A DNA stretch of 64,000 nucleotides. Origin: Dreissena polymorpha (Eukaryota > Mollusca > Bivalvia > Myida > Dreissenidae). The stretch spans positions 121,295,049 to 121,359,048 of the forward strand of contig NC_068359.1 of the NCBI RefSeq assembly GCF_020536995.1, given 5' to 3'. The notes under the pieces were generated by a model. That model saw only the letters and a list, made by a program, of their open reading frames with translations, was not told the origin of the DNA and did not search any database. Both the position numbers and the translations under genes were made by a program. This document shows positions 50,641 to 64,000 of the stretch, in pieces. Numbering within the stretch: the first letter of the stretch is position 1; the number at the start of each line of letters is the position of its first letter.

Positions 50641-53128
50641 CAATGCAATCGAGATAAAATAAATAGGTTTAAACTCTCTAAATTTCCTACGTATTTCTTC
50701 CGCAGACTTTATGATTCAAGGGAAACAGATCCTATTTACAAATATAATTTCACTGTAGCGATTTTGTCCCTTGATTAGTTAATGTTTTTGTTGTGACGTT
50801 ACTATTAAATTAAACACCACACTTAATATAACACAATTTTATTTTAACAAGCATTATCAAACAGAGACAATATCTAGATGTTCATAATACTTTAACAGTT
50901 GTGTATATGCAGAAGCACATTCTGCACAGCAGTCTGTCAGCTTTTAAAGAGCGAATAAAAATATAGATTTTTGTTCGGGAAATCAATGTGTCCCGAATAA
51001 CATTGTCTGACCATTTTCATGGCAATTTCAGCTATGATACACAGGTTGTGTGACTAAAGAATACAGAAGAAGCGCATACCCTCGTTAATTTTCTATTATG
51101 TATGTTTAATCGCTGTTTCACTATGGCAAATAGTGTTCACTTTCGGTAAATCATGAGGTTTGTGCGATACCAAGGGTATCTTGTACATCGAGTAAAGTTG
51201 AAATAAGTAAACTATAGTTATGTACATATATAGAATGTTTTATACATTGTCGTTACTATCGACACGTATACACCTTCCTAAACGCCATCATAAAATTGAC
51301 CCGCTTCTGTATCGCATATATTGTTGTTATATATTTTATAGTGCTGATGTATTGTCCAGTCAATGCTCAGGGAGGACACTATTATTTCAAAGCGTCAAAC
51401 AAGCGGATGTTTGATGAATTATTTCAAATATAGTTATAGCGTCAATTATAACGGACGCCGAAGTGTCGCAATCCATCACGCTTTAAGAAGTAGAAATCGG
51501 AACTGCAGAGCTCGATTATATAACAGGCAAATCATGTTTAAGAAAACCGTTTGCCCCCCTTTGTGATCCAACAATTGTCATTCAGCTGCAAATTAAATCG
51601 TCTTGACTACTCGCCAATCTGGTTGTCATATGATTTAACAGATTCGATACTTATTTACTTATCAATATTTTTTTACTTAATATAAAACAAATACAATACA
51701 AACAGAGCAAAGGGAGTTTTTCAGCAATTTACATTCTTTACGCTGTACTGCGTACAACACGCTCGTTGTGGTATTATTTGTTAATTGTAAAATAGTCACG
51801 TTTGCAAAAGACAATAATGTGTGTTCCGTTGACTCAGTTTATTGGAATATTCATTTATTTGCCATTGCTGACTAGCAATTTTCTGATCGTTCCATTGGCT
51901 ATTTTGACAGGTTAAAATCTAGATAAGACAGTTACGCCGATGTATGATACTTCTGAATTCTTGAAGAAGTAAGTTATATGGTGGCAAAATGTAACATTTT
52001 TGAAAATTAGTCGTTATATTGTTAGAATTTACCTGCAAAAACTGAAACCTATGAAATGTCTTACAAATTATTTCTCACAACGAGATTGTGTAGCCTTATT
52101 GCCAAAAGTAAACAGTGGCATAGCGGATTTGCGTGAACGTTGGTGGCTTCAATGACGAACACTAAAAATATATGAGATAACTTAATTGCCCACATACCAT
52201 AAGAGAACTTGTACTCTTTAAAATGGAAAAAGAAAAGAAATCCAATGATAAAGTGATATGAAACCCGGAAATGCCAATCAATTAGTAAAATTGAATAACG
52301 AAATATATATGCCGAGATTTGTTAATGTAAAACATCTATATCAAATTTCAAAAGAAAAGTACAAGCATGTTCCGAAAAATACACGCTTACAATATTCTTA
52401 TGATGTAGCGACGAGAGCAGCATCGACCTAAATATTATAAAAGAACTAGCACAGTATCTTAGACTGTTCCACCTGTTTTGGGTGACGCTTCCATGAGACG
52501 TAAGTAGCAAACTGTCATAGCCGGGATACTGACACATGTTCGCATGTCCGCATAATGACACCCTTCTCGTCTACATATAAACACAGGTCCGTGGCGTTAT
52601 GCTTGATGAAGCTGCTCTAAAATTATAAACACCTAGAAACACATTGTATAAACCAATTGTATTATACCCGGATGTTGCGATGTGATTGCAATGGCGTAAC
52701 GGAAATATTTACATACTGCTGTTAATTTTGATATAAATCAATGGATTAATACTACAACAAAGTAAGTAAATTCTGTCGTATAGAATTAAGTTTCCATTGA
52801 GAACGTATAATTCCTCTTCAAAGAAGTTGTTGTTTTTGAAAACATTGAAAATCACCGAAGAAAACTGGAAAACACATGTTGCTTTATGCAAAAATATCCT
52901 TTTTTTGTCTTGAATCTGTTTCGAAATATACATATTTTTGTATGTAATATATTGCAATTGAAGTCAAATAACTGTTATGATACATATAATCTATCGGCAT
53001 TTTGAATATACTAAGATATTGATTCAAATACACAAGGTTTTAAAACGACTGTATAATATATTGCAGTGATTCTGTATCATTGTTTGCGATTTCATTATAT
53101 GCATTCTTTATCAATTATTGCGATAAAT
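50641..53128. other. Intergenic host DNA
   Basis: Nothing gene-like is supported; frames are short and domain-free. Confidence 0.4.
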
Positions 53129-53395
53129 CTATGCCAATTTTGCAGACTTTGTATCAACTGACGGCGTTTGCTGATCTTCCATATGAAATTCCATGTGTCT
53201 TGTCAGAGTATGCTTAAACTTGGTTGAATATTCACATATGTCACAAATATAATTAACTGAAGAGGTTGAACGTATTCCATATACATCTTCGTTGCAAATC
53301 AGGTCCTGCACATTGTTATTGCTGTCCTTTGGTTGGCAGATTGGGGACATGTTTTTACTTAGGTCAATTGGTGTTTCAGCAGAGATAGTTTTCAT
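53129..53395 (-). CDS. C2H2 zinc-finger exon, probably terminal
   Basis: The open frame ends in one C2H2 finger: YICDICEYSTKFKHTLTRH followed by MEFH, with C-x2-C and H-x3-H ligands, then a short polar tail and a stop. The preceding 50 residues are polar with DLSKN and CNED segments. It looks like the last exon, or a fragment, of a host zinc-finger gene. The start shown is the first ATG; the true 5' boundary is probably a splice site that I cannot fix. A lone fossil exon is also possible. Confidence 0.4.
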   Translation of the reverse strand: MKTISAETPIDLSKNMSPICQPKDSNNNVQDLICNEDVYGIRSTSSVNYICDICEYSTKFKHTLTRHMEFHMEDQQTPSVDTKSAKLA

Positions 53396-53697
53396 AGGGG
53401 TTCTTTTATAGGGGTGCAATTTACCGTAGCAAAACTACCGTACAAGCCAATAACTTTTATTGACTCGTCCGCCATGTTTCTGTAAAATAGCAATACTTTA
53501 GTTCCATATTAATATTTCCCAAGAAATTCAGAGGGTTAATATAAATCACCAAAATAATCAGTACTATCACTCTCATCATGATGATGATGATCATCGTTAT
53601 CATCAGTAAAGTTGGTATCATCATTAGCAACATCAACACCACTAGCAGCAGCATAAACTGTTCGTACTGGAAATCTGTGTTAAATAACGTATGACCT

Positions 53698-53700
<3 letters not shown>
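53396..53700. other. Flank of the zinc-finger exon with a small CAT/ATG repeat
   Basis: Short ATGATG/CATCAT runs around 53573-53640. On the minus strand an ATGGCGGACGAG start in good context lies at 53475, between a TTTTACAG acceptor and a GTAAAT donor, but it does not join in frame to the zinc-finger exon. Confidence 0.3.
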
Positions 53701-53885
<185 letters not shown>

Positions 53886-56800
53886 AGAGAGACAAGAAAC
53901 GAGTGTTTCTTCAACTTTATAATGAAACGGTAGCCTTGATTTTGAATGATTTAGAATTTGTATTATTTTTCCAAAACATAGGCACATGCATATAATGTAC
54001 ACTTACGTGTGCGAATTACTGAAATCCCGTATTACTATCGGCCATGCAACTGTGGCTATATCATGAATGCATATTATTATAGAACGAAGTTTCAGCTAAA
54101 ATAAATTTGAAATAAATATCGGACAGAAATACCTTCAAATTAAATTTCTAAAACCGAAAAGAATATCACACAATCTTCACAGTCTCTTCACTTTTATTAA
54201 CCAATACGTGTACATGCATGTGTGTGCCAGCTGTCTATATAGAGATAACACATTCTAACGTTGTTTCTTATCAAGACTAACCGCTAGTGTTAAACATAGG
54301 TAATCAATGAAGTGAATGAAACTGATTCGTAGGTGTTTCAAAGATTTAGGAGGACGAAATAATGACATGTTAACTTCAATCAAATATTAAAAATCCCAAT
54401 AATTGATACATAATAATCGCTATAATCATATAAATGGTTGATTCAGTTTATGCGATAATTGATACAGAAGTATAAGCACACGTGTGTAGTATTAAATGCA
54501 TATATCTGACGTAAGAAAGAATCCCTAAAAAAATACGTTGTAGTGATCGAAAGTGCACATTCTTAATCTAACATCTGTTGTACTAACAGTTTTTGTTATT
54601 TGTTAAAACGCCAGTACAACAAAATTTCAAAACTAGATCATGGCAATTTGACGAGATGTTCGGTGATCAATAACGCATTTCATCCTTATTTCAATATATA
54701 TATAATGCATAACAGCATGTCCGAAAAATCTGCATTCAAATCTGAATATTAATAACTGTTTGAAGACCATCATAATGACAAAAAAGGAAAATAATTAACC
54801 TTTCTAGCAACGCACATATGCTAAATATTCATTTCGCCATTGCAACCACATCGCAACATACGGGTAAGATACAATTGGTTTATACACTGTGAGTAATATT
54901 AACTGGTAACACATATCAAACAACATCAAGGAAACACGATGTTGTATAACATATGACTGCGGCATTTAAATTATTTAAGTCATTCACTAACTCTAGTAAC
55001 ACATTGGTAAACGGTAGGCGGAGCTGAATATGCATTCATTTCCTGTAGCAACTGGCAATTCGCATCTTAAATTTAGTTGTAGTAAATACACAATACTCCG
55101 ATCTGATTGCCTTACATTAAAATTGGCAATGATCATAAAACGTTCAATAAGGATATGACTGTGAGCAAGCTTTAGAGTGCACGTGTAAAACTCTTTGACC
55201 TCAACATGTTGACATAAAACAATACTTATTTCGGGCAAATTTTAGTACCAGTAGCACCCTTCATAATGCAAACATTAAAAAAAAAACATTTTAACAAGAA
55301 TATGCACATAAATGCAGACATAATGGCGTAGGATTCTTAGACTTAAATAATTATGCATGAGTCATAGATAACCGATAACAATTATTCAACCTGATTGTGA
55401 GTCCAGCTATCATTGGCCCACATGATGCAGTTCTCCAACATTTGTCGCATCCCGGGGTACCATGGCATATATACAATATGTGAAGTATATTTAAGTAACA
55501 CGTCAGTCTACAAACATAACAAAAAATGCTTTTATACTGTTTATAAGCCACGCAAACTGCATACACACATGTTCAAAGTTAATTCGTTTTTAAAGCACAC
55601 ACTCAGTAAAGCGGAGCGACCAAAACGGTTTCGGTATTGCAAAATGTAAACTTGTTGTGCTTAGATTTTAATATAACCGTGTCGCATATGTTGGTTAACA
55701 AGAACAGTTATACAATCACGATAAATGATTGCTTGTTTATGCTTAAATATTTTTAACTGACTGATCCTTTTAAATCATTATAATGCCGTGTAAGTATGCA
55801 AATATTTTGCTGACACATTGAGCATGGTTCCCATTACCGATATTTACTTTAAACAAATGACCGTTAAAAATGCAATTCTATAGCAACTATCAATGTTTCC
55901 GTTAATGAACCTGTATATACATTAAGTTAATAAACCATCGTAAATAATACAAGTTATGTTGATAATTGGTATGCATATATACCACCGGAAAACTCTAAGT
56001 GCTTACCCGTGTTCTGATACCACATTAAACAAGAGCTGTCACCATAGGATGACTTATGCCTCCTATAAACGCTTGATAGAAGTAATGAGCTTTTTTTCGA
56101 AACCTAAACGCAGATTTCATAACCTAAACGCGGACCCTAAGTTCAAGGTCAATGTCACAGGGGTCAACATTTGTGTGCGTATGGAAAGGCCTTGTCCATA
56201 TACACATGCATGCCATATATGAAATTGCTATCTGAAGCGACAGAGAAGTAGATATAAAATTAAGCATATGCATTTTTCGTAAGGGGAACAATCGAACAAA
56301 ACAACTATGAGGAATTCATTGAACCTAATCATGATATGTTGTGAATTAAACTTAGATGACATTTACAACGTTCTGATATGTGACGAGATATGTTTTTAGA
56401 AGAATGGCTGTAAATAAATTTACCATTATAAAATAAAGGTTCTACAAATGATCTTTATATCTAAGGAAAAATCACTGTATTGATTGCATAAGTAAAGTAT
56501 TCAGCTTACATTAAGAAGTATGCCTACAACTGCAACCATCAGACGGTTTAACGTTAACATGTGTCAGCGGCTTACACTATGTATGTCTTAAAAAAAGCTG
56601 ATAAATACTCTCATAGCTTTTAGAACAATAATGTGTACATTTATCGATTTAAATGCTGCATTCGATCCGATCAATAAGTTAATATTGGGGTATAAGTTAG
56701 ATCAATACCATCAATTGGGAAAGTTCTAAAATATCGTTAAACATTAGTGCAATAACGCTAAGTCATGTATATTGCGTAATGGCGAAAGATGAAGCGACTT

Positions 56801-58928
56801 TTCATGTTCAGTTGTGGTAAGGATGGGAATTAAATGTATCCCAATACTATTTATATCTTTTTTTGAATTACGTACATTCATATTAATATAAAGACAATTA
56901 TGTCTACTTATTAAAATATCATATTCAGTCAAAAGAAAACGATATATTTAACTTTCAAAACTATATAATGTTCTTTCACGCTTGAGACACTGTTTTTTAG
57001 CTGAATTAAACGCGATCTTTAAAACTGGTTTAATATGTAGTCACAAAATTGTGACATTTCGAAACTACTTATTAACATGGAAACGTCAACAATTGCTATT
57101 TTATAGTAAAGGTAGACTAGTTAATTATAAATTTTACCATACATATTATCCTTTTGATATTGTTTTATTTGTTTTATAAAATCCTCGATGTGTTATTCAA
57201 GATTCGTGGCTCTTTTAACAAACAACACATATTCTCGCCAACAAGACAACTTAAGTTAGTTATGTTCTTATGTATAAATGAAGTTATTTCATTTTAAAAA
57301 GAATTGACGATGTATACTTTTACGAGATGATTTAACATACTATTTCGTATGTTTGGGTAAGTTATGTGGTTTGAAAAAATACTATGTATTAGAAAAAGTT
57401 AAGTTGATATTTCTCAAATTATGTGTGTTTAATGCATTAGGCCATACCGGCATCATGTATGATACACGGAAGAAAGTAAAACCCAGCAAAACTTGAATGA
57501 TTTATTATACCTCAATTAGGCCATCTGCTATGTTTTAAATTAGGATATACAATCTCCAACATCCTATTTAATACACATGCAAGGGAACCTATAAGGTCGA
57601 CTACATAAAGTGTACACAAACCATTTTTATTTTTATAAAACGTGATCTGATGAATTATTTGAAGACTCAAGATTTCCGCATGATACTTAGCAAATGCAAA
57701 GTATAAAACAAAATCACATCTGACTATTGAATCATATTTCTATAAAATGCAGTTGTAATATATTGTTTGATAATACACTGAGGCTTAATTGTTGTTAAAA
57801 ATCCTTTTTTTCAAAAACATGATACACATTCGCACATGATATAACAGGTAATCTGCATGAACTGAATATTTAAATGTCAGATAATCAAACAAAAGACTGT
57901 GGTTTTCTTTGTAAAATTATTTTGATACCATTATGTCTTGAATGCAATGCACTTAATAATCAAAGATAACTTTAATTGATTCAAATTCTTTCCCTTAATA
58001 ACAGTATGTAAAGGAAACTGTGTTTGTTCGTTAACAATCTATTGGAACAGTTTAAAATGTATAACATTATTCGTATGTATCCATCTTTACATTTAAATAG
58101 TGTTTGTCTGTGTACTTTATGCTCAATGATCAAAATATGTTCGTATGCGTTGTGTAATTTTCCATATTCTCTCCATTTTCATGAGCAAAATATTTACATG
58201 TTTTGCTGTATAAATTGTAGTCTCAATTTTGATCTCTAGTGTGCTGACTGAAGTATTGTCCTTGACTGGAACTACTGTCGATAATGTGTATTTGAGATTG
58301 AAACACGCCTTTGAAGAACTTTGTGTTTTCTTGTTTTATGCTTTGTTGTTTTTCAAAATATTTTGTCCGCCAAGGACGCAACGATTGATAAAATGAACCA
58401 GATTGTGGTCTCTCTAAAGTGCTATGTTTCTACTGTCGTAATTTCTTTTACGAACAACACATTACTGATCGTGGACTTTATTTAATTGTTTAGACTTTGG
58501 TACGATGCGATCTCAGTCCATCCGTGAAGATAAATTGCTTTGCGCCCGTTTGTGATCTATTCCCGATACAAAAGTCCATGCGTCACCCGTTTACGATTAC
58601 ATAGGTCCGGTAAGAGCGTTCCAATTGAGAAAAATGGGTTTTTAAATATGCTTTTTCTATGTCCTCGCTGTTTTGCAACCGCACACGAACACATGTCAAT
58701 GCGGTCAATGAAATTCAACGATCAACACGATCACCAAGATCAAAGCTCTTCGTAACGATACGATACCATTGTGGTACATTGTATTTCTTTTATATTATAA
58801 TTTTCGCAAAGTAAACAATGAGTATGATTTCATATCACCTAGGTTTTATCGTCTTTTTTTCTGTGAATATGCTGTCAGATAGGCCATCAAAACGAAAAAC
58901 CAAAATAAATTGTACGCACAATTGTATA
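53886..58928. other. Intergenic host DNA
   Basis: About 5 kb without a supported gene. Open frames are short, lack domains and have no convincing splice partners. Confidence 0.4.
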
Positions 58929-59292
58929 TATGCTATGCTATGCTATGCTCTGCTCTACTCTACTCTACTCTACTCTACTCTACTCTACTCTACTCTACTC
59001 TACTCTACTCTACTCTACTCTACTCTACTCTACTCTACACTACTCTACTCTACTCTACTCTACTCTACTCTACTCTTCTCTACTCTACTCTACTCTACTC
59101 TACTCTACTCTACTCTACTCTACCATACCATACCATACCATACCATACCATACCATACCATACCATACCATACCATACCATACCATACCATACCATACCA
59201 TACCATACCATACCATACTATACTATACTATAATATACTATAATATACTATAATATACTATAATATTATATAATATAATATAATATAATATA
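58929..59292. repeat. Compound pentanucleotide microsatellite
   Basis: The unit changes stepwise along the array: TATGC, then TCTGC, then TCTAC (58951-59120), then CATAC (59121-59217), then TATAC and finally TATAA or TAATA. All three frames are open in the plus direction because a 5-base unit without stops repeats; the predicted proteins are artefacts. Confidence 0.95.
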
Positions 59293-60860
59293 GTGTTTCC
59301 ATCGTGGATATATGTTTGGTGTAATAATTTTCACGCCTGCGCAGGTACTTCGTTAAATTAGTGCATTTTCATCATATGCACAGTGTCACCGTAAACTATG
59401 TACCGTAGACGTGCCGCGTCTGGAAAAGATTATAAGTGACTGTATTGTTGGGTTAAATATTAACGTGTATTTGCAGAAAAGAAACATATTTTAACCTAGT
59501 CGATTTGCTAAGCCGATTAAAGTGTTATCCAGAAGTATCCAGAAGTATCACTATTGAATTTGTCATCGTTTATTGAATTGATTTGAATTTAATCTATTAA
59601 GATTAGTGCAAATGTTTAAAATAATACACCTTTTTGTACCAAAAATCTTAAAACATTCACTATGCACACTAATAAGATATACACATATATAAACGATATA
59701 AAATGTAAAATGTTCCATTATTTTATATTTTTCGCATGATATTTATTATGTTCTCGAATTATTGTTTACCAAATCAATTATGTTATGTATGTGGTGTGTA
59801 CTTTTTGGGCTTGAATAATAATTATTTCTCATTTCACAATAATCAGAATCAAATCACTGATTGTTTTTTGTTTTTATCCCAATATTAAAACAAAAACGTC
59901 TACGATCGAAAAATGAATAGTATAGTGGATAATTTTCACTGTTTTCAGGGTTTTTTCTGAGTGTTCGCTGACTTATTCTGATGAAATCAAATCGACAGCA
60001 TATGTGATATAAATATTGAGAGGAACAATTGTATTCACCAGACAATGAAATACTGCAACTGTGTATAACGTGGAATAAAAAACTAAAAAACACCTAAACA
60101 TTCTCTTAGTTCGTGAAGTTGACGCAACATTGAATATGATGACGTCTTTTAAAAGACTGTGAAACTATATGAAGATGGCCGATGTGTGTATACATGTATA
60201 TCAAATAGAATAATAAATATTGGGCGCTCTTGCATTTTGTGTGTTCCATCATTATATAACGGTTATCTCATTCTATTTGATCTGTGTTAACCGTCTACCG
60301 CATTCGGTAATGCATAGCTTATATTAACACAATCAGGAAAGCGTGTTTCGAAAAATCCAAACAATTTTCATCATCGCACAATAGTGTAACATAAATTTTA
60401 ATACAATATATATAGGGAAACTCATATGATTCGCGTAATGTGAAAATAATTATCATGCTATAATTCGACCACGAAACTTGACGTGACTTAATACCGAACA
60501 ATACGGAATGGAGCTACGCTGGCCGTATATGACATAAGACCCATTTTCGCATATTATCTTATCAATTCTTATATGAATTTGATTGCCATAATCCAATGCG
60601 TATTCGACACGGAATTATTGTCAAGGTTTTTCATTTTGTCAATATTTACCATATTGCTGACATCAATATCTATACTGTTTTCATTTTCAGTCGAGAAATG
60701 ATATTAATTGTTATCAAGATTATTTGTATAGTACGGTAGCGTTCTCTACACAAGTGAGATTTATTTGTACTGGTAAATTGCTGTCATTCTCACCATTCGG
60801 ACTCGACGATCGGCTCGAATAAAAATGTTAGTCGCTTAAAAGTACAAATTACTCATATTG
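59293..60860. other. Intergenic host DNA
   Basis: No supported gene or named repeat. Confidence 0.4.
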
Positions 60861-60864
60861 AGCA

Positions 60865-60906
60865 CGATTATTATTGTTATTATTATTATCATTATTATTA
60901 TTATTA

Positions 60907-60959
<53 letters not shown>

Positions 60960-60985
60960 TATTTATTTTTTATTATTATTATATA
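60865..60985. repeat. (TTA)n microsatellite
   Basis: About 115 bases of ATT/TTA repeat with G and C interruptions near the start and a (TTTA) stretch near the end. Confidence 0.9.
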
Positions 60986-61014
60986 GCTTTTAGAAACTTA
61001 TACCTAAAAAAATC

Positions 61015-61445
61015 CAATTGGAAAAAAATGGGATAAAAATCCCATGGGTGAAAAAATACCATGGGATTTTTTTTTATTTTTTTAAAACACGATTTAACGC
61101 GTTAAAATCGCGAGAATTGTTCATCATTTGTTAGAATGTAGTGTTTCTGAACGTTACATGAATAAATCTCTAAAAATCAGAAAAAATCCCATGGGATTTT
61201 TTTTTCCCATAAAAAAATGGGATTTTTTTTCTATCAACGAAAATTGAACGAAAATAAGCACAAATGCTTTAACAAATCTTAATATCGATAACTTAGCCTA
61301 AACGAACGTGTTTTATTTTTTTGAAAATCCCATGGGATTTTTTCTCCCATAAAAAAGCTGGAGAAAAATCCCATGGAATAAACCGAAAATCCCATGGGAA
61401 AAGAAAAATCCCATGGGAATATTCAAAAATCCCATGGGATTCCCA
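61015..61445. repeat. Cluster of AAATCCCATGGGATTT palindromes
   Basis: The self-complementary core CCCATGGG, usually flanked by A and T runs, occurs at about nine places between 61041 and 61438, along with half-sites (ATGGGATTTT, CCATGGAATAA). Spacing is irregular, so it is not a simple tandem array. Confidence 0.8.
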
Positions 61446-62809
61446 ACTTTGCAAATAAAGTTCATAGTGAAGAAAACGCTTTATTTTAGCAAAAATAACC
61501 AATTATTAATCACAAGTAAGACTTTTATCTTATACTTAATCACAAATAAGCAAATCTTCAAGAAAAAGGTTACTTAAGTTTGCGAAATTTCGGTTTCGCA
61601 AAGTTTTTCCGGTGGCCGTTGTCCCTTGAACAATGTAAAAATTGTTTTCAGCGGTAAACCCACGTGCTGGAATCAATGTAAACACTGGTTAAAACTTTAT
61701 TTTCGAAAAAAACCTCAAGTTATTAAAATACTTGCAAGAATCTAAGGTTAATAATGTTCTTGCAGTTTACCTGATATCTTAAAGAATAAAGCATTGTATA
61801 CGCCTTTAATCGATGCCATAATTTCACGATGCGTTCTGCATAACAGTGTACATACATGCAGTATACCTCAGTATTTTTGCCAAGAACAAAGACTGATTTA
61901 ATAAAGTAATTATGATGAATTTCGTATTGCCATAAGCAGTATTAAAACTGTTTGTATGCACTAGTTGAATTTATTAAGAAAACAATGTTTTTTAAAAAGT
62001 TTTTGAAATAAAGCACCACTTAATGTTGTGTATACATTACATTAAACTAAAATTTTGAACCCCACAAGTCACGTGATTATGTACCCTGGAAAGGTCGTCA
62101 ACAAGAACCAAACGGCACAAATAGAAGCCGGAACGACAAATAGACCATCGATGAGTTAATTATAAGGTGTTTATCGTCCTGTTGACGTTCTGGTGGTGGT
62201 CGTATTATAGACCTTTAAACAATCACGCTAATATTAGAATCAAGTTGTTCGTCTAAATATTTGTTTTATTTAAGAAAACTTTGCCCGATTGTATTCGTGT
62301 TATTTCTAAGCTTGATTTGATGAAATATTTATATGTAGATCGTAATTCCCCCTTTGATTTAATCTATTGGCCAGTTTAATTTCTAAGTTCGCATGCATTT
62401 AGATCTAGTTGTATTAAGTGTATTGCATCACGGAAATGAAGCCACTTTTGAAGTGTAGCTGTGATGGCGAATATTGTCGCTAAAACGAGGGGCCAAAACA
62501 TTCTGACATCAACACCGATGGCCCCCTTGGGTATTGCACCTGTGTTGGGGAAATTAACATTGCAAGAGCGGGTTTCATACTCTTTTCTACATTTTGAAGA
62601 AATCACTATGTGTGCGTAAAGCGCACTTTCAAGCTGTAAAAAAATTAGATTTACTTATAGAAGAATAATTATCTGAAATAAAAGATTATTAATTATCGCG
62701 CTTGTTTTGTAACGCATTTAGTTTGGTTATTTAAAATAAAGCTTCAGTATGAACGTTTGCAAGTGAGTTGCTTTATATAATAATGTTAAACTCTGAACTG
62801 AATGAATAA
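61446..62809. other. Intergenic host DNA
   Basis: No gene is called. A 46-codon plus-strand frame beginning at about 62463 (MANIVAKTRGQN) is preceded by a fair context but has no recognisable domain. Confidence 0.4.
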
Positions 62810-63211
62810 CAGAGGGGGTATTGACGTGACAAACAAGATGGCGACATCCATGCCGACGCAGGTATTTTTCGTCGTTTTATACCCTTTATTACTTGTATAA
62901 TTTTGTAAAATTCCGTTCATTTTCCAGCCATATTAGGAAGACAGTTACTGAATTTTATTTCATTTCTCGTCTTTACTCGCTGCGAAATTACTTAGCGGGA
63001 TGACCTAATTAGGGATTCACTAAGAAAATGTGCGGGGAGTAAAGTCGAGATATAAAGCGAATTTAAATACGAAATAAACGCTTATCACATTTTTACCGAT
63101 AAAGCTGGAAAGAGAGCGTCATTTAAAAAAAAGCAAAAGTACAAAACGACGCAAAATAGCTGTATTCACATGGACATCGCCATCTTGACTATCACGTGAT
63201 AACCCCTTCTG
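62810..63211. mobile_element. MITE with about 43-bp TIRs and AATAA target duplication
   Basis: The left end CAGAGGGGGTATTGACGTGA and right end (reverse complement CAGAAGGGGTTATCACGTGA) form inverted repeats of about 43 bases at roughly 80 percent match, both containing AAGATGGCGA. The element is flanked by AATAA at 62805-62809 and 63212-63216. It has no coding capacity and is 402 bp, fitting a miniature inverted-repeat (non-autonomous DNA) transposon. The superfamily is uncertain. Confidence 0.8.
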
Positions 63212-64000
63212 AATAAGACTCAGCATGCTTTGCATTATCCGCTCTCCCAGTTCATCTGTTTGTAAATTACTTTTGTACAGGTGTGATATAAATGCCCTGT
63301 TTTGTACATAAGAGTCCTTAATACGAGATCTCTTCTTAGTTGTATTATTATCATATTTAGCCTACTTGCACATTTTGCTATGATGAGCATATAATGTCAA
63401 GTAACTTAGAATAATAATAGTAGACAAAACATCCAACATAAGTAATACGTGTTTTCTATAAATAATTATTAATATTTTTAGGAATTTTTATCACGGTATG
63501 AATATTAAAAATAAAAATAAATTACCCTCTTGCAATATTGAACATGCAGTAGTAGTTGTTAAAACAATAACTCATCATCATATAACTCACGACAGAAGTA
63601 TCAAATACGTTTACAGTGTACTTTTCTGTGGATGTTGTACACATGCCGTTTACATTTTGACAACAAATAACCAAATATATCCGGTCGTTCTTAAACCCAC
63701 TTAATGAATACATTTACGAATGTTTAGTAAACGTATTGTAAAAAATAATATTTGATTTATGAAATGTAAGATGTTGCTCAGTGGTAAGGTCCTTGTTCAG
63801 GTTCATAACTATACACATGTTTGTTAAATTTATTGTTCTTGAATGATATCAAAAACTTGTATTCATGTTCGTAATCATTATATATAACAAACCATTCAGT
63901 GCTTAATTATAACTCGCCATTAAAAAGTTGTAATATATGACGTTATGTTCATACACTCACAAAAATAAACAGCAACTAAATAAAATTTTAATTTTCTGCG
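63212..64000. other. Intergenic host DNA
   Basis: No gene recognised. A short tRNA-like scrap (GCTCAGTGGTAAGGTCC ... CAGGTTCATAAC) at 63777-63810 may be the remains of a SINE head. Confidence 0.35.

Noticed and set aside
53425-53479. Small exon starting MADESIKV as first exon of the zinc-finger gene
   Set aside because: It has good start context and splice-like ends, but it lies only tens of bases from the zinc-finger frame and does not join it in phase.
58818-59253. Three overlapping plus-strand frames of Tyr/Leu/Ser/Thr repeats
   Set aside because: Artefacts of a stop-free pentanucleotide repeat.
62376-62606. Coding frames on both strands around 62.4-62.6 kb
   Set aside because: No domain, no splice support and competing frames on both strands.

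Overview
The window looks like AT-rich animal DNA, most likely from a mollusc and plausibly a bivalve. That host call is inference from the repeat style and from the kind of virus-like genes present; nothing in the window fixes the species. Two kinds of sequence are present. The outer parts (about 1-13.2 kb and 48.8-64 kb) are gene-poor host DNA with microsatellites, tRNA-headed SINEs, a MITE and foldback repeats. They contain one small host gene that can be assembled from three exons with matching phases: a signal peptide, a Thr/Ser-rich stalk and a GPI-anchor tail (8008-9056, minus strand).

The middle part (about 13.2-48.8 kb) is an island of a different kind. From 13.4 to 34.7 kb it holds about 25 tightly packed genes on both strands. 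Most have a TATA box 36-68 bases before the ATG, head-to-head pairs share TATA boxes, and several stop codons lie inside the AATAAA signal. Recognisable products are two BIR (IAP-like) proteins, a Bcl-2-like protein, three C-terminal RING proteins, a UL24-like PD-(D/E)XK protein, a GIY-YIG protein, a probable BTB-fold protein and a family of signal-peptide plus transmembrane glycoproteins. This is the accessory-gene style of large DNA viruses; the UL24-like gene points to herpesviruses, and the BIR/RING content to the mollusc-infecting Malacoherpesviridae. No polymerase, capsid or terminase gene is visible, so this is a fragment or a specialised locus of a virus-like element, treated here as an endogenous fossil. 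The reading frames look whole, so the copy is either young or maintained.

From 34.7 to 46.3 kb the island has almost no coding potential. First comes a diverged tandem array of about 390-bp units. Then comes a remarkable plus-strand series of at least 34 exon-like blocks, bounded by clean TTTCAG and GTAAGT/GTGAGT sites. Thirteen of these are micro-exons of 9-14 bases, and eight of those sit in a tandem array with a 97-101 base period. This looks like a spliced non-coding transcription unit, comparable in layout (not in sequence) to herpesvirus latency transcripts. Around it lie tRNA-like structures (31.5 and 48.3 kb) and a pair of structured RNA-like units whose stems covary (47.0 and 48.2 kb).

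The apparent logic is host control: BIR, Bcl-2 and RING proteins act on cell death and ubiquitin signalling, the glycoproteins act at the surface, and a long spliced RNA locus lies beside them. Functions are inferred from motifs only.
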